DNA of 64,000 nucleotides from Mycteria americana (Eukaryota > Chordata > Aves > Ciconiiformes > Ciconiidae): contig NW_027445436.1 in NCBI RefSeq assembly GCF_035582795.1, positions 4,400,770 through 4,464,769 of the forward strand, read 5' to 3'. A program made the translations under genes and the position numbers. Shown here in pieces: positions 1-9,782 of the stretch; the stretch's first letter is position 1; each line of letters starts with the position of its first letter. The notes beneath the pieces were generated by a model. That model did no database searches. It had not been told where the DNA came from and saw nothing but the letters and a program-made list of their open reading frames with translations.

Positions 1-2
1 AC

Positions 3-580
3 TGTTGTGGTTTAGCCCTAGTTGGCAATTAAGCACCACACAGCCACTTGCTCACCCTCCCCCCTGGTGGGATGGGGGAGAGAATCGGAAGAGCAAAAAT
101 AAGAAAACTCGTGGGTTGAGATAAGAACAGTTTAATAATTGGAACAAAACAAAAAAATAATAATAAATTGTAATGAGAAGGAAAACAACAAGAAAGCAAG
201 AGAGGAAAAAAACCCAGGAAAAAACAAGTGATACAACTGCTCACCACCCACTCACTGATGCCCAGCCAGTCCCCAAGCAGCAATTGCTACCCCCTGGCCA
301 ACTCCCCCCCCCAGTTTATATACTGAGCATGACGTCATATGGTATGGAATAGCCCTTTGGCCAGTTTGGATCAACTATCCTGGCTGTGCCCCCTCCCAGC
401 TTCTTGTGCACCTGGCAGAGCATGGGAAGCTGAAAAGTCCTTGACTAGTGTAAAACATTACTTAGCAACAGCCAAAACATCAGTGTGTTACCAATATTAT
501 TCTCATACTAAAATCCAGTACACAGCACTATACCAGCTACTAGGAAGAAAATTAACTCTATCCCAGCCGAAACCAGGACA
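3..580 (-). mobile_element. Solo LTR, bird ERV-L-type, inserted in a mitochondrial segment
   Basis: On the minus strand it begins TGTCCTGGTTTCGGCTGGGA and ends GGGCTAAACCACAACA, the TG...CA ends of a common bird class III (ERV-L) LTR family. Other copies of the family lie at 8088-8669, 44329-44925 and 59303-59897. A sense-strand ATTAAA signal lies near 130. The sequence right after it (581-585, ACTAC) is consistent with a 5-bp target duplication, because the two bases left of the element are AC; the rest of the left copy is outside the window. No internal retroviral sequence is attached, so it is a solo LTR. Confidence 0.85.
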
Positions 581-1337
581 ACTACAAAAAATACTCCCAA
601 CAACCGCCTCCTGCCTAACCATTGGCAACCTAGCCTTGATAGGAACCCCATTCCTAGCAGGATTCTACTCAAAAGTCCTCTTTATTGAGAGCCTGAACAC
701 CTCATACCTAAACTTCTGAGCACTACTTCTAACACAATACTCCTAGCCACATCATTCACCGCAACCTCCAGCCTAAGTGTAACCCTACTAGTCCAGACAG
801 GATTCAAATGTATACCCACAATAAACCCAATAAACGAAAACAACCCAACAATCACCAACCCAATCACCCATCTCGCCCTAGACAACATCGTAGCTGGCCT
901 ACTTATCACATCCTACATCATCCCAACAAACCACCCCCCACCCCCTAATAACCATACCCACACTCATAAAAAGTGCACCTATTATTGTTACAATCCTCGG
1001 CATTACCCTAGTCCTAGAACTCTCAGACATAGCATATACCCTAACCCAACCAAAACAAAACACCTACCTAAACTTCTCCTCCACATTAGGATGCTTCAAC
1101 CCTTTAACACATTGCCTTAGCTCTACAAACCTACTAAACAGCGTACAAAAAATTGCCTCACACTTAATTGATCTATCCTGATATAAAAAAATAGGCCCCG
1201 AAGGTCTTGATGACCTACAATTCATAGCATTCAAAAACCTCAACTACCCTTCACACTGGACTAATCAAAACCTATCTAGGATCCTTCACTTTATCCAACC
1301 TTATCATCATTCTATCAACACATAGACCCAAAATTAA
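581..1337 (+). pseudogene. ND5: Nuclear mitochondrial copy (NUMT): 3' part of ND5
   Basis: This is the 3' part of mitochondrial NADH dehydrogenase subunit 5. With the vertebrate mitochondrial code (TGA = Trp, ATA = Met) it gives recognisable ND5 blocks: [11 protein letters not shown] near 640, then the NPITRLALDN-like block near 860, and the SHLIDLSWYKKMGPEGL-like block near 1160-1210. Single-base substitutions and indels break the frame. The last ND5 stop overlaps the cytb start at 1337, as in bird mitogenomes, so the mitochondrial gene order is kept. The 5' side is interrupted by the LTR that ends at 580. It is not expected to be functional in the nucleus. Confidence 0.93.
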
Positions 1338-2265
1338 TGGCCCCCAACCTCCAGAAATCTCACCCCCTACTAAAAATAACAATAACTCCTTAATTGATCT
1401 ACCCACTCCCCCAAACATCTCTGCTTCATGAAACTTTGGATCCCTACTAGGCATCTGCCTAATAACACAAATCCTAACTGGCCTACTAATAGCCATACAC
1501 TACACAGCGGATACAACCCTAGCCTTTTTGTCCGTTGCCCACACATGCTGAAACATACAATACAGCTGACTAATCCACAACCTACACACAAAGAGAGCCT
1601 CATTCTTCTTCATCTGTATCTATCCACACAGTGGATGAGTATTCTAATATGGCTTGTACCTATACAAAGAAACCTGACATACAGGAGTCATCCTCCTGCT
1701 CATGCTCATAGCAACTGCCTTCATAGGATATGTCCTACCATGAGGAAAAATATAATTCTGAGGGGCTATAGTTATCACCAATCTATTCTCAGCTATCCCC
1801 TACATTGGACAAACCCTAGTAGAATGAGCCTGAGGAGGATTGTCAGTAGACAACCCCACACTAACCTGATTCTTAGCCCTATACTTCCTCCTCCCCTTCA
1901 TAATCACAGGCCCCACTATAATTCACCTCACCTTCCTCCATGAGTCAGGCTCAAACAACCCCCTAGGTATCATATCAAACTATGATAAAATTCCATTCCA
2001 CCCCTACTTCTCCCTAAAACACATTTTAGGATTCATACTCATACTTCTCCCACTAATACCTCTAGCCTTATTCTCATCCAACTTACTAGGAGACCCAGGA
2101 AACTTCACCCCAGCAAACCCACTAGTCACACTCCCTCATATCAAACCAAAATGATACTTCCTATTCGCATACGCTATTGTATGCTCAATCCCCAACAAAC
2201 TAGGAGGAGTACTAGCCCTAGCTGCCTCAGTATTAATTTTATTCCTAAGCCTGTTCCTACACAAA
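1337..2265 (+). pseudogene. CYTB: Nuclear mitochondrial copy (NUMT): 5' four-fifths of cytochrome b
   Basis: ATG at 1337-1339 starts a cytochrome b copy. Cytb landmarks include the block around 1430-1460 (WNFGSLLG), the block near 1660 (SYLYKETW), the PYIG-type block at 1798-1812, and KIPFHPYFS around 1990. It covers roughly the first 310 codons of about 380 and ends abruptly at 2265, where a tandem repeat begins. Small indels near 1620 and elsewhere shift the frame, and nuclear-code stops occur throughout. ND5 plus cytb are contiguous, so they were transferred as one piece of mitochondrial DNA. Confidence 0.93.
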
Positions 2266-2726
2266 GGCCAGAGCCCTGCTTCAAAAGAGAAAAACCTCCA
2301 GTGAGGGCTTCCACACAGAAGGTACCAGGACTGAAAGTTGTTTGTAGCTATCAATCAGTTTTCCTTGGCAGCCTTTTCACAGCCCCACCAACACTGGGGC
2401 TCTGCGCTTGCTCTATCACCCAACGCTCTTTCTCACACTCACCAGAGCCAAGCAACAAAACATACAACCACTACCTAGGGCTGCCACACACAAGTGGCCA
2501 GGACTGAAAGCTGTTGGCAGCCCTCACCTTCCCTTGGTAGCCCCTTCACAGCCCCACCAGCAATGGGGCTCTGCGCTTGCTCAGCCACCTTACGCTCTCC
2601 CTCACCTTCTCCCTCAATCTAAGCCAGTGCCCAGCTCCAAAACAAACTCCTGCCAGCTAGGGCTCCCACACAGAAGTGGCCAGGGTTGAAAGCTGTTGGC
2701 TACCCTCACCTTCCCTTGGCAGCCCC
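2266..2726. repeat. Short tandem array, period about 173-182 bp
   Basis: Two full units start at 2304 and 2477, and a partial unit starts at 2659. All begin AGGGCT-CCACACA-AAG followed by GGCCAGG-TGAAAG, and share the core CAGCCCCACCA-CA-TGGGGC. 2266-2303 resembles the tail of a unit. The array abuts the NUMT on its left and an LTR on its right with no unique DNA between. I do not recognise the monomer as a named repeat. Open stretches inside it are short and shift frame between units, so I do not call a gene. Confidence 0.75.
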
Positions 2727-3224
2727 TGTGATGGGTGCACTTTTCCTGTTTGAACTAACTGAACTTTGGACCAGGCAGTTGCTCAACAAGTAGGCCTAAC
2801 TGACGTTAATACTGCTGTGCAAGGCTATCAGCAAGAACCCAGCACCAAAACCACAAAACCGGTTTGGCTGTAGACTGGGCTGATAAGCAGCAGAAACTGC
2901 GTGAACACAGCAAAAAAACTGATTACGAGCTAACAACTTTAAGCTATAAATATATGCAGCCACCAGAGTCTGTTGAGCTCTCCTGCATGGCAGTGGGCTG
3001 CACGGCGGTGATCTTCCCTTGAATAGGGATGCCTCTCAAAGTTACTCCTCGAGGCTGAGAGATCCCTTACTCAGCATCTGATGTCTACAGTGAGATAAAT
3101 GATATTTTTTACACATCAAGCTATAGCTTAATTACTGGATATGTAATAAGTAGTAGAATACTTGACTGCTGTTTAATCATTGTTTAATAAAATGAGGACT
3201 TGTCTCAATAATTCTCCTGCGACA
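2727..3224 (+). mobile_element. Solo LTR related to the LTRs of the 22-31 kb provirus
   Basis: Starts TGTGATGGGTGC and ends CTCCTGCGACA. The block at about 2967-3060 (GAGCTCTCCTGCATGGCAG, then GGGATGCCTCTCAAAGTTAC) closely matches the provirus LTR block at 22512-22600. An AATAAA signal is at 3186-3191. It is shorter (498 bp against 724) and diverged in U3, so it belongs to an older or sister subfamily. No target duplication is visible: the flanks are GCCCC and CAGCA. Confidence 0.7.
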
Positions 3225-3285
3225 CAGCACTCAGCTTGGTGTCATCTGCAAACTTGCTGAGGGTGCACTCAGTCCCACTGTCTAT
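3225..3285 (-). mobile_element. CR1 LINE fragment
   Basis: About 60 bp match the reverse complement of CR1 ORF2 around the catalytic FADD region. The block at 5760-5819 in the larger CR1 copy is nearly identical. It is a short relic next to the solo LTR. Confidence 0.75.
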
Positions 3286-4147
3286 GTCACTGTATATGCA
3301 GAGTGGCCTCTGCATATCCCCATTTGTGAAACACAGTTCTCTTGTGCTGCTGAGTGAGCTATAAGGGCTTCCTAGAAATGCAGTGCCTCTTGGACTGCCT
3401 GTGCCCCAGTTCAGCTGAGCCAGATTTTTATAGTTGATCTCTGTAGTCTCCAGCTATCTCAGTTCCTTCTTATCCACTGGTCATTTTTGCTGCAAAGAAC
3501 TATGCTCTATGAATAGACTCTTGGCTTGTTTGCTTTTTACTGGCCTTCTTTATTTTAATAGTAGCAAACAATTTTATCGTTCAGGTTGATTAAGTAGTTT
3601 TACAAAGAAACCTTTGCCATTAGGTAGGTAGATTTTTGGACTGAAACTTTGGCCCTCTTTATGTTTCACAAACCAGAGAACTCTGAAAAAAGGGAAAGAG
3701 AGAATGAAAGAGAGACTTGAATTAATGTATTTCAACATATTTCTGCTTGTAGGAGCTAGGTCGACATTCTTCCCTGTATATCGTATTCTACAGCATTGCT
3801 AGGTGTAGTGGGCGTTTATATCTCAGACCCTTGAACACTTGGCAGTGAGGTTATCTTTGACTGAGACTTTGAGGCATTTTATTTTGTCTGTCCTTTAAGA
3901 TGTTTGACCCTTCCTGTGAAGGAACAGGAATACCACTGTCTGTTTTGGAGACCATTATAGTTGGGAAGCATAAACCTTTTGTACTTAAGCATCTATGTTT
4001 GGCTCCAGTATGGCTCTGAGGCTATCATACCACAGAGGAAACATGGTAAGGTAGTGATTACCAAGATCTCTTGAGACCTGTACTCACTAGGAAGTGGCAT
4101 GTGTCACTTCCTGGCATGTTGTCATGTCAGTTTTAGATGCCTGACAT
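3286..4147. other. No gene recognised; apparently unique sequence
   Basis: AT-rich single-copy-looking DNA with no long reading frame, no RNA gene and no repeat that I recognise. Confidence 0.5.
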
Positions 4148-4930
4148 CATCTTTATATTTGAAAGACCTTTAAACTAGGTTCGAAGAGGAGGGGACAGAT
4201 AAAATCAGGCTTACTAGTGACAAGCTATGGGATGGCATGACAATGTTTGAGGGACAGTGTGCTAGTGAGGGCTTTCACTCTGCTCTATGATGTACTGAGT
4301 ACACTGGAGTGCATTTGAAATGTTTATACACTAATGCACGCAGTATGAGGAATAAACAAGAGGAACTAGAAGCTTTGGCTCAGTCCCAGAGCTACGACAT
4401 CATTGGCATAATTGAGAATTAGTGAGAAGAGTCCTGTGACTGGAGTGCTGTGATGGATGGTTATAGGCTCTTCAGGAGAGATAGGCAGGGCAGGTGAGGC
4501 AGACAGGTAGCACTGTATGTAAAGGAGGGGTTGGACTGCACAGTGCTTGCAGTTGAGGACGACATGGTTAAGAGTCTCTGGGTAAGGACTGGGGGAAAAG
4601 CTAAGAAGGCGGATGTTGTTGTGGGAGTCTACTGTAGATCACCCAGCCATAATGATGACACCGATGTATTATGCTGTAAGGAATTAAGGGAAATCTATAG
4701 TTCAATTGCCCTTGTCCTTATGGGCAACTTCAAATTCCCAGATGTTAACTGGGACTATCACACAGCAGACACGAACAGGTCCAGGAAATTCCTGAAGCAC
4801 GTTGAAGCATTTTGATACAGGTACTAAGGGAGCCAACAAGGAAAGGTGCCCTCCTAGACCTGCTGTTCGTAAATAGAGATGGTCTCATGGGTGAAGTGAT
4901 GATTGGTGGCTGTCTTGGCCACAGTGATCA
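4148..4930 (+). mobile_element. CR1 LINE, endonuclease part (left piece of a split copy)
   Basis: This is the plus-strand CR1 ORF2 endonuclease region. Readable blocks include MGNFKFPDVNWDYH (4720-4760), EPTRKGALLDLLFVNRDGL (about 4831-4887) and GGCLGHSDH (about 4905-4930). The element is interrupted at 4930 by a minus-strand CR1 and resumes at 7007, where the expected downstream sequence (GAAATGGTTGAGTTTAAAAT) is found. Stops and frame shifts make it inactive. Confidence 0.88.
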
Positions 4931-7006
4931 TAGAATCATAGAATGCATCATCAAGTCCAAATCCCCTGCCATGGGCAGGCACATCTTTCACTAGATTGGG
5001 TTGATCAAAGCCCCGTCCAACCTGACCTTGAACACTTCCAATGATGGGGCATCTACCACCTCTCTGGGCAACCTGTTCCAGTGTCTCACCACCCTCATCG
5101 TAAAACATTTCCTCCTTATGTCCAGTCTAAACCTACCCTCTTTCAGTTTAAAACTGTTGCCACATGTCCTGTCACTACAGACCCTGGTAAAAAATCTCTC
5201 TCCACCTTTCTTATAAGTATTGAAAGGCTGCAATAAGGTCTCCCCAGAGCCTTCTCTTCCCCAGGCTGAACAACCCCAACTCTCTGAGCCTTTCTTCATA
5301 GGAGAGGTGCTCCAGCCCTCTGATCATTTTTGTGGCTCTCCTCTGGACCCACTCTAATAGGTCCATGTCTTTCTTGTGCTGGGGACCCCAAAGCTGGATG
5401 CAGTACTCCAGGTGGGGTCTCAGGAGAGTGGAGTAGAGGGGGAGAATCACCTCCCTCGACCTGCTGGCCACGCTTCTTTTGATGCAGCCCAGGATACGAT
5501 TGGCTTTCTGGGCTGCGAGTGCACATTGCTGGCTCATGTCCAATTTTTCATCCACCAGTATCCCCAAGTCCTTCTCCTCAGCGCTGCTCTCAATCCATTC
5601 ATCCCCCAGTCTGTATTGATATTGAGGATTGCCCCGATGCAGGTGCAGGACCTTGCACTTGGCTTTGTTGAACTTCAGGAGGTTCCCATGGGCCCACTCC
5701 TCAAGCCTGTCCAGGTCCCTCTGGATGGCATCCCTTCCCTCAAGCGAATCAACTGCACCACTCAGCTTGGTGTCATCTGCAAACTTGCTGAGGGTGCACT
5801 CAGTCCCACTGTCTATGTTGTTGATGAAGATATTAAATAGTATTGGTCCCAGTACAGACCCCTGAGGGACACCACTCCTTACTGGTTTCCACATTGAGCC
5901 ACCGAGCCATTGACTGTAACTCTTTGGATGCAGCCATTGAGCCAATTCCTTATCCATCTAACAGTCCATCCGTCAAACCCATATCTCTCCATTTTAGCGG
6001 CAAGAATGTTGTGGGGGACCCTATCAAAGGCCTTACAGAAGTCCAGATAGATGATATCTGTAGCTCTTCCCTTGTCCACCAACGCAGTCGCTCCATCGTA
6101 GAAGGACACCAGATTAGTCAGGCATGATTTGCCCTTGGTGAAGGCATGTTGGCTGTCTCTAATCACCTCCCTGTCTTCCATATGTTTCGACATGTCTTCC
6201 AGGAGGACCTGTTCCATGATCTTACTGGTCAGGGAGGTGAGGCTGACTGGTCGGTAGTTCCCAGGGTCTTCCTTTTTACCCTTTTTAAAAATGGGCGCGA
6301 TGTTTCTCTTTTTCCAGTCACTGGGGGCTTTGCCTGACTGCCATGACTTTTCAAATATGATGGAGAGTGGCTTGGCAACTACATCTGCCAGATCCCTCAG
6401 GAGCCTGGGATGCATCTCGTTGGGTGCCATGGACTTGTGCATGTTCAGGTTCCTCAGGTGGTCTTGAACCTGATCTTCCCCTACAGTTCCCCCAGTCCCT
6501 GCCCTGAGGTTCAGGGGCTTGAGAGATGTGGGAAGAGAGATTACCATTGAAAACTGAGGCAAAAAATTGTTGAGTACCTCAGCCTTCTCCATGTCGGTTG
6601 TCACCAGCTCTCCCGTCTTATTTACCAGAGGGGGTACATTTTCTTTAATCTTCCTTTTCTGGCCAACGTACCTGTAAAAGCCCTTTTTATTATTCTTCGC
6701 ATCCCTTGCCAAACTGAGCTCCAACTGTGCCTTAGCTTTCCTGATCCCATCTGTACACTCCTGGGCAGTATCCCTATATTCTTCCCAGGATGCGTATCCC
6801 TGCTTCCATTGCCTGTGCATTTCCTTCTTACACTTTAGTTTGACCAGGAGGTCCTTATTCAGCCACGCTGGTCTCCTGCCTTCCTTGCCTGATTTCTTAC
6901 ACATGGGAATCGAGAGCTCTTGCGCTCTAAGAAAAATGTCCTTAACAGAGCTGCCAGCTCTGTTCAGCTCCTTTGTCCCTGAGGGCAGTTTCCCAGGGGA
7001 AGTTCC
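4931..7006 (-). mobile_element. CR1 LINE, 5'-truncated, inserted into another CR1
   Basis: The 3' end is at 4931, with the octamer-type tail (TTCTATGATTCTATGA on the minus strand). The 5' end is at about 7006. Both sides show ATCA (4927-4930 and 7007-7010), a possible short target duplication. Inside is a decayed ORF2 with reverse transcriptase and C-terminal parts. The copy at 59221-60482 belongs to the same subfamily. Confidence 0.9.
5211..6904 (-). pseudogene. CR1 ORF2 reverse transcriptase remnant (two frames)
   Basis: The open stretch 6904-5879 carries the linker and N-terminal RT ([13 protein letters not shown], then [16 protein letters not shown] and [14 protein letters not shown]). 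The open stretch 5957-5211 carries the catalytic [11 protein letters not shown] block, [12 protein letters not shown], and the C-terminal GCIKRSV / LRPHLEYC / [19 protein letters not shown] region. The two pieces lie in different frames and overlap around 5880-5957, so at least one frameshift lies there. No endonuclease part is present. This is a retrotransposon-derived pseudogene, not a host gene. Confidence 0.88.
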
Positions 7007-7998
7007 ATCATGAAATGGTTGAGTTTAAAATCTTTGGTGATTTTGTTTTCAAATCAATGTTTTTATCAATGACCTGGACACAGGAGTTGAGTGCACACTA
7101 AGTAAGTTTGCCGACAATACTAAATTAGGAGGAGCTGTTGATCCCCTTGAGGATAGAGAGACCTTACAGAGAGATCTTGATAGATTAGAGCACTGGACAA
7201 TCACTAACCATATGAAATTTAACAAGGACAAATGCCGTGTTCTGCACCTGGGATGGTATAATCCTGGATGTACATATAGACTGGGAGACAAGAGGCTGGA
7301 GTGCATCCCTGCAGAAAGGGATCTGGGGGTTTTGGTTGATGGTAAGCTCAATATGAGTCAACAATGTGCCCTGGTGGCCAAAAGGGCCAACCATATCCTG
7401 GGGTGCATTAAGCACAGTATAGCTAACCGGTTGAAAGAAGTGATTGTCCCACTATACTCAGCACTGATGTGGCCTCACCTCAAGTACCGTGTGCAGTTTT
7501 GTGCTCCACAATATGAGAAGGATACAAAAATATTAGAATGTGTCCAAAGGAGGGCACCAAAGATGGTGAAAGGCCTAGAGGGCATGACTTATGAAGAGCG
7601 GCTGAGGATACTAGGTTTGTTCAGTTTAGAGAAGAGGAGACTGAAGGGTGACCTCATTGCTGTCTACAACTTCCTCATGAGGGGGAGTGGAGAGGGAGGT
7701 GCTGATCTCTTCTCTCTGGTGCCCGGTGACAGGATGCGAGGGAATTGCTTAAAGCTGCATCAGGGGAAATTCAGATTGCATATTAGGAAAAAGTTCTTCA
7801 CTGAGAGGGTGGTCAAGCACTGGAACAAGCTCCCCAGGGAAGTGGTCATGGCCCCAAGCCTGTCGGTGTTCAAGAAGTGTTTGGACAATGCTCTTAGATA
7901 TATGGTTTCACTTTTAGGTTGCCCTGTGTGGAGTCAGGAGTTGAACTCAATGATCCTCGTGGGTCCCTTCCAACTCAGGGTATTCTATGATTCTATAG
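7007..7998 (+). mobile_element. CR1 LINE, 3' part (right piece of the split copy)
   Basis: Resumes the plus-strand CR1 of 4148-4930, then jumps at about 7055-7066 from the end of the endonuclease region to mid-RT, which indicates an internal deletion. The remaining frame (about 7066-7916) is open. It has FADN instead of FADD at the catalytic site (near 7110), then [26 protein letters not shown] and [19 protein letters not shown]. The 3' end is the octamer-type tail at about 7998. The last part is duplicated in inverted orientation at the end of the window. Confidence 0.9.
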
Positions 7999-8031
7999 TT
8001 GCAATAATACTAAATTCCATTTAAACCAAAT
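7487..8031 (+). repeat. Long inverted repeat arm (partner 63456-64000)
   Basis: These 545 bp match the reverse complement of 63456-64000 with equal length and no difference that I could find by eye. The derived protein stretch is the same over its whole 177 residues. The identity continues about 33 bp beyond the CR1 3' end, into flanking sequence. The partner arm is cut by the window edge, so the true length may be greater. Confidence 0.85.
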
Positions 8032-8087
8032 AATGCCATTTTATCTCAATGTGCACCCAGTAAGTACACAATTAGGTGGTGTGGTAC

Positions 8088-8669
8088 TGTCGTGGTTTAG
8101 CCCCAGCCGGCACCTAAGCACCACGGATCCGCTTGCTCACTCCCCCCCGGTGGGATGGGGGAGAGAATCAGAAGAGCAAAAGTAAGAAAACTCGTGGGTT
8201 GAGATAAGAACAGTTTAATAATTGGAACAAAATAATAGTAATAATAATAATAATCAATTGTAATGAGAAGGAAAACAACAAGAGAGAGAGAGGAACAAAA
8301 CCCAAGGGAGGAATAAAAAGTGATACAACCGCTCACCACCCGCCGACCGACGCCCAGCCAGTCCCCAAGCAGCGACTGCTACCCCCCGGCCAACTCCCCC
8401 CCAGTTTATATACTGGGCATGACATCATATGGTATGGAATAGCCCTTTGGTCACTTTGGATCAACTATCCTGGCTGTGCCCCCTCCCAGTTTCTTGTGCA
8501 CCTGGCAGAGCATGGGAAGCTGAAAAGTCCTTGACTAGTGTAAAACATTACTTAGCAACAGCAAAACATCAGCGTGTTATCAACATTATTCTCATACTAA
8601 AATCCAAAACACAGCACTATACCAGCTACTAGGAAGAAAATTAACTCTATCCCAGCTGAAACCAGGACA
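8088..8669 (-). mobile_element. Solo LTR, bird ERV-L-type, 5-bp TSD GGTAC
   Basis: Same family as 3-580. It has TG...CA ends and is flanked by a perfect 5-bp duplication GGTAC at 8083-8087 and 8670-8674, as expected for class III ERVs. The intact duplication shows a clean LTR-LTR recombination event that left a solo LTR. Confidence 0.92.
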
Positions 8670-8674
8670 GGTAC

Positions 8675-9698
8675 ACAGTTCTGTGGTACAGCAAAGGCTT
8701 GATAACAGACTATACATCATATGCTCAGTAAGTATGACACTGGCCACAGCTAAACCTGGGTATTTGTACCTATGTTTCTGCTTATATGCTGTAGACAAAT
8801 TTTTTGATCAAAAAAGGGATGCAGGATTAAATGTAAGCAGCTCTGGGATTATGCAGCAAAGGTTTTCTGGGCTGGAATTTTAGACATGGCACCCAAAGCC
8901 CTTTATGTATGTTTTTGAAATAGTTTCCTAATGACAATATTAAAATATACCCTAGTGAGACAAAGTGGCAGAGCTTCCTTTTTTATGGGGAGCTGTGCAT
9001 AAAGCAAAGAATCTTTCCTAGAAAAAAAAAGTCCATTTAACAAACAAATGGTCTCTGTGCAAACAGCCAAACTAGGAAAAACCAGACCATTTGTCCTTTT
9101 TTATATTGGTGTTTAAAATTAGATGAAGTTTATGTTATAGAGCCTGGAGTATATTCTTATCAAAATAGATGGTAAATTGTTTGGCTTCACTGTGAGACAA
9201 AATTTGAGGATAATTTAGTTTAAGCATTCACATTGCATTCCACCCAGTTATCAAGACTTGAACATATTCATGCCGCTTATTGACTATTACTACTTGCTTA
9301 TTCATTCCCAGTGATGGAAGAAGAAAACCATGTATTTCTAGTAAAATGACCTGAATGGAAAATTCCATGCTCATTCGTGCTTATGAAGCAGTATTTTCCA
9401 TTTAAATATCTCAATGGGCCCAAAACAAAGCCTTCTGAAGTCAGTATGATTCCAGTGAGTTTTGGTGCAAAGAACTTCAAAAAGAAAAAAACTTTACTTT
9501 TTCTATTTAATAAAAATGGTGAGAAGCTCTTAAAAACAGATTTACTTAGTGTCACAAGTCGGTGACAGCTTAAAATAAAACAAAAATCTGCCTTCTATTG
9601 TGAATCATAAATGAAGTAGTTCAGGTTGTTTCTGTAATTATTAGAGCTGATAAAAAATAGTGATAAGAACAAAATATAAACTTAGAGATGGAGCTTTT
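8675..9698. other. No gene recognised; apparently unique sequence
   Basis: AT-rich DNA between a solo LTR and a CR1 tail. The longest open stretches are under 90 codons, show no family likeness, and are taken as chance. Confidence 0.5.
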
Positions 9699-9782
9699 AA
9701 TAGAATAGAATAGAATAGAATAGAATAGAATAGAACAGAACAGAATAGAATAGAATAGAATAGAATAGAATAGAATAGAATA
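9699..9782. repeat. (TAGAA)n microsatellite at a CR1 3' tail
   Basis: About 17 pentamer units with a few TAGAACAGAACAGAA variants. It sits exactly at the 3' terminus of the minus-strand CR1, so it probably grew from that element's ATTCT-like tail. The related copy at 42603-43907 ends in a similar but shorter array. Confidence 0.9.

Noticed and set aside
1337-2265. Cytochrome b as a working gene or as mitochondrial contamination
   Set aside because: Frame-breaking indels, a truncated end fused to a nuclear repeat, and an LTR insertion in the same segment show that it is a nuclear pseudogene.
4931-7006. RT-like open frames as host genes
   Set aside because: They are CR1 ORF2 fragments with frameshifts, endonuclease/RT motifs and CR1 tails; similar copies recur throughout the window.
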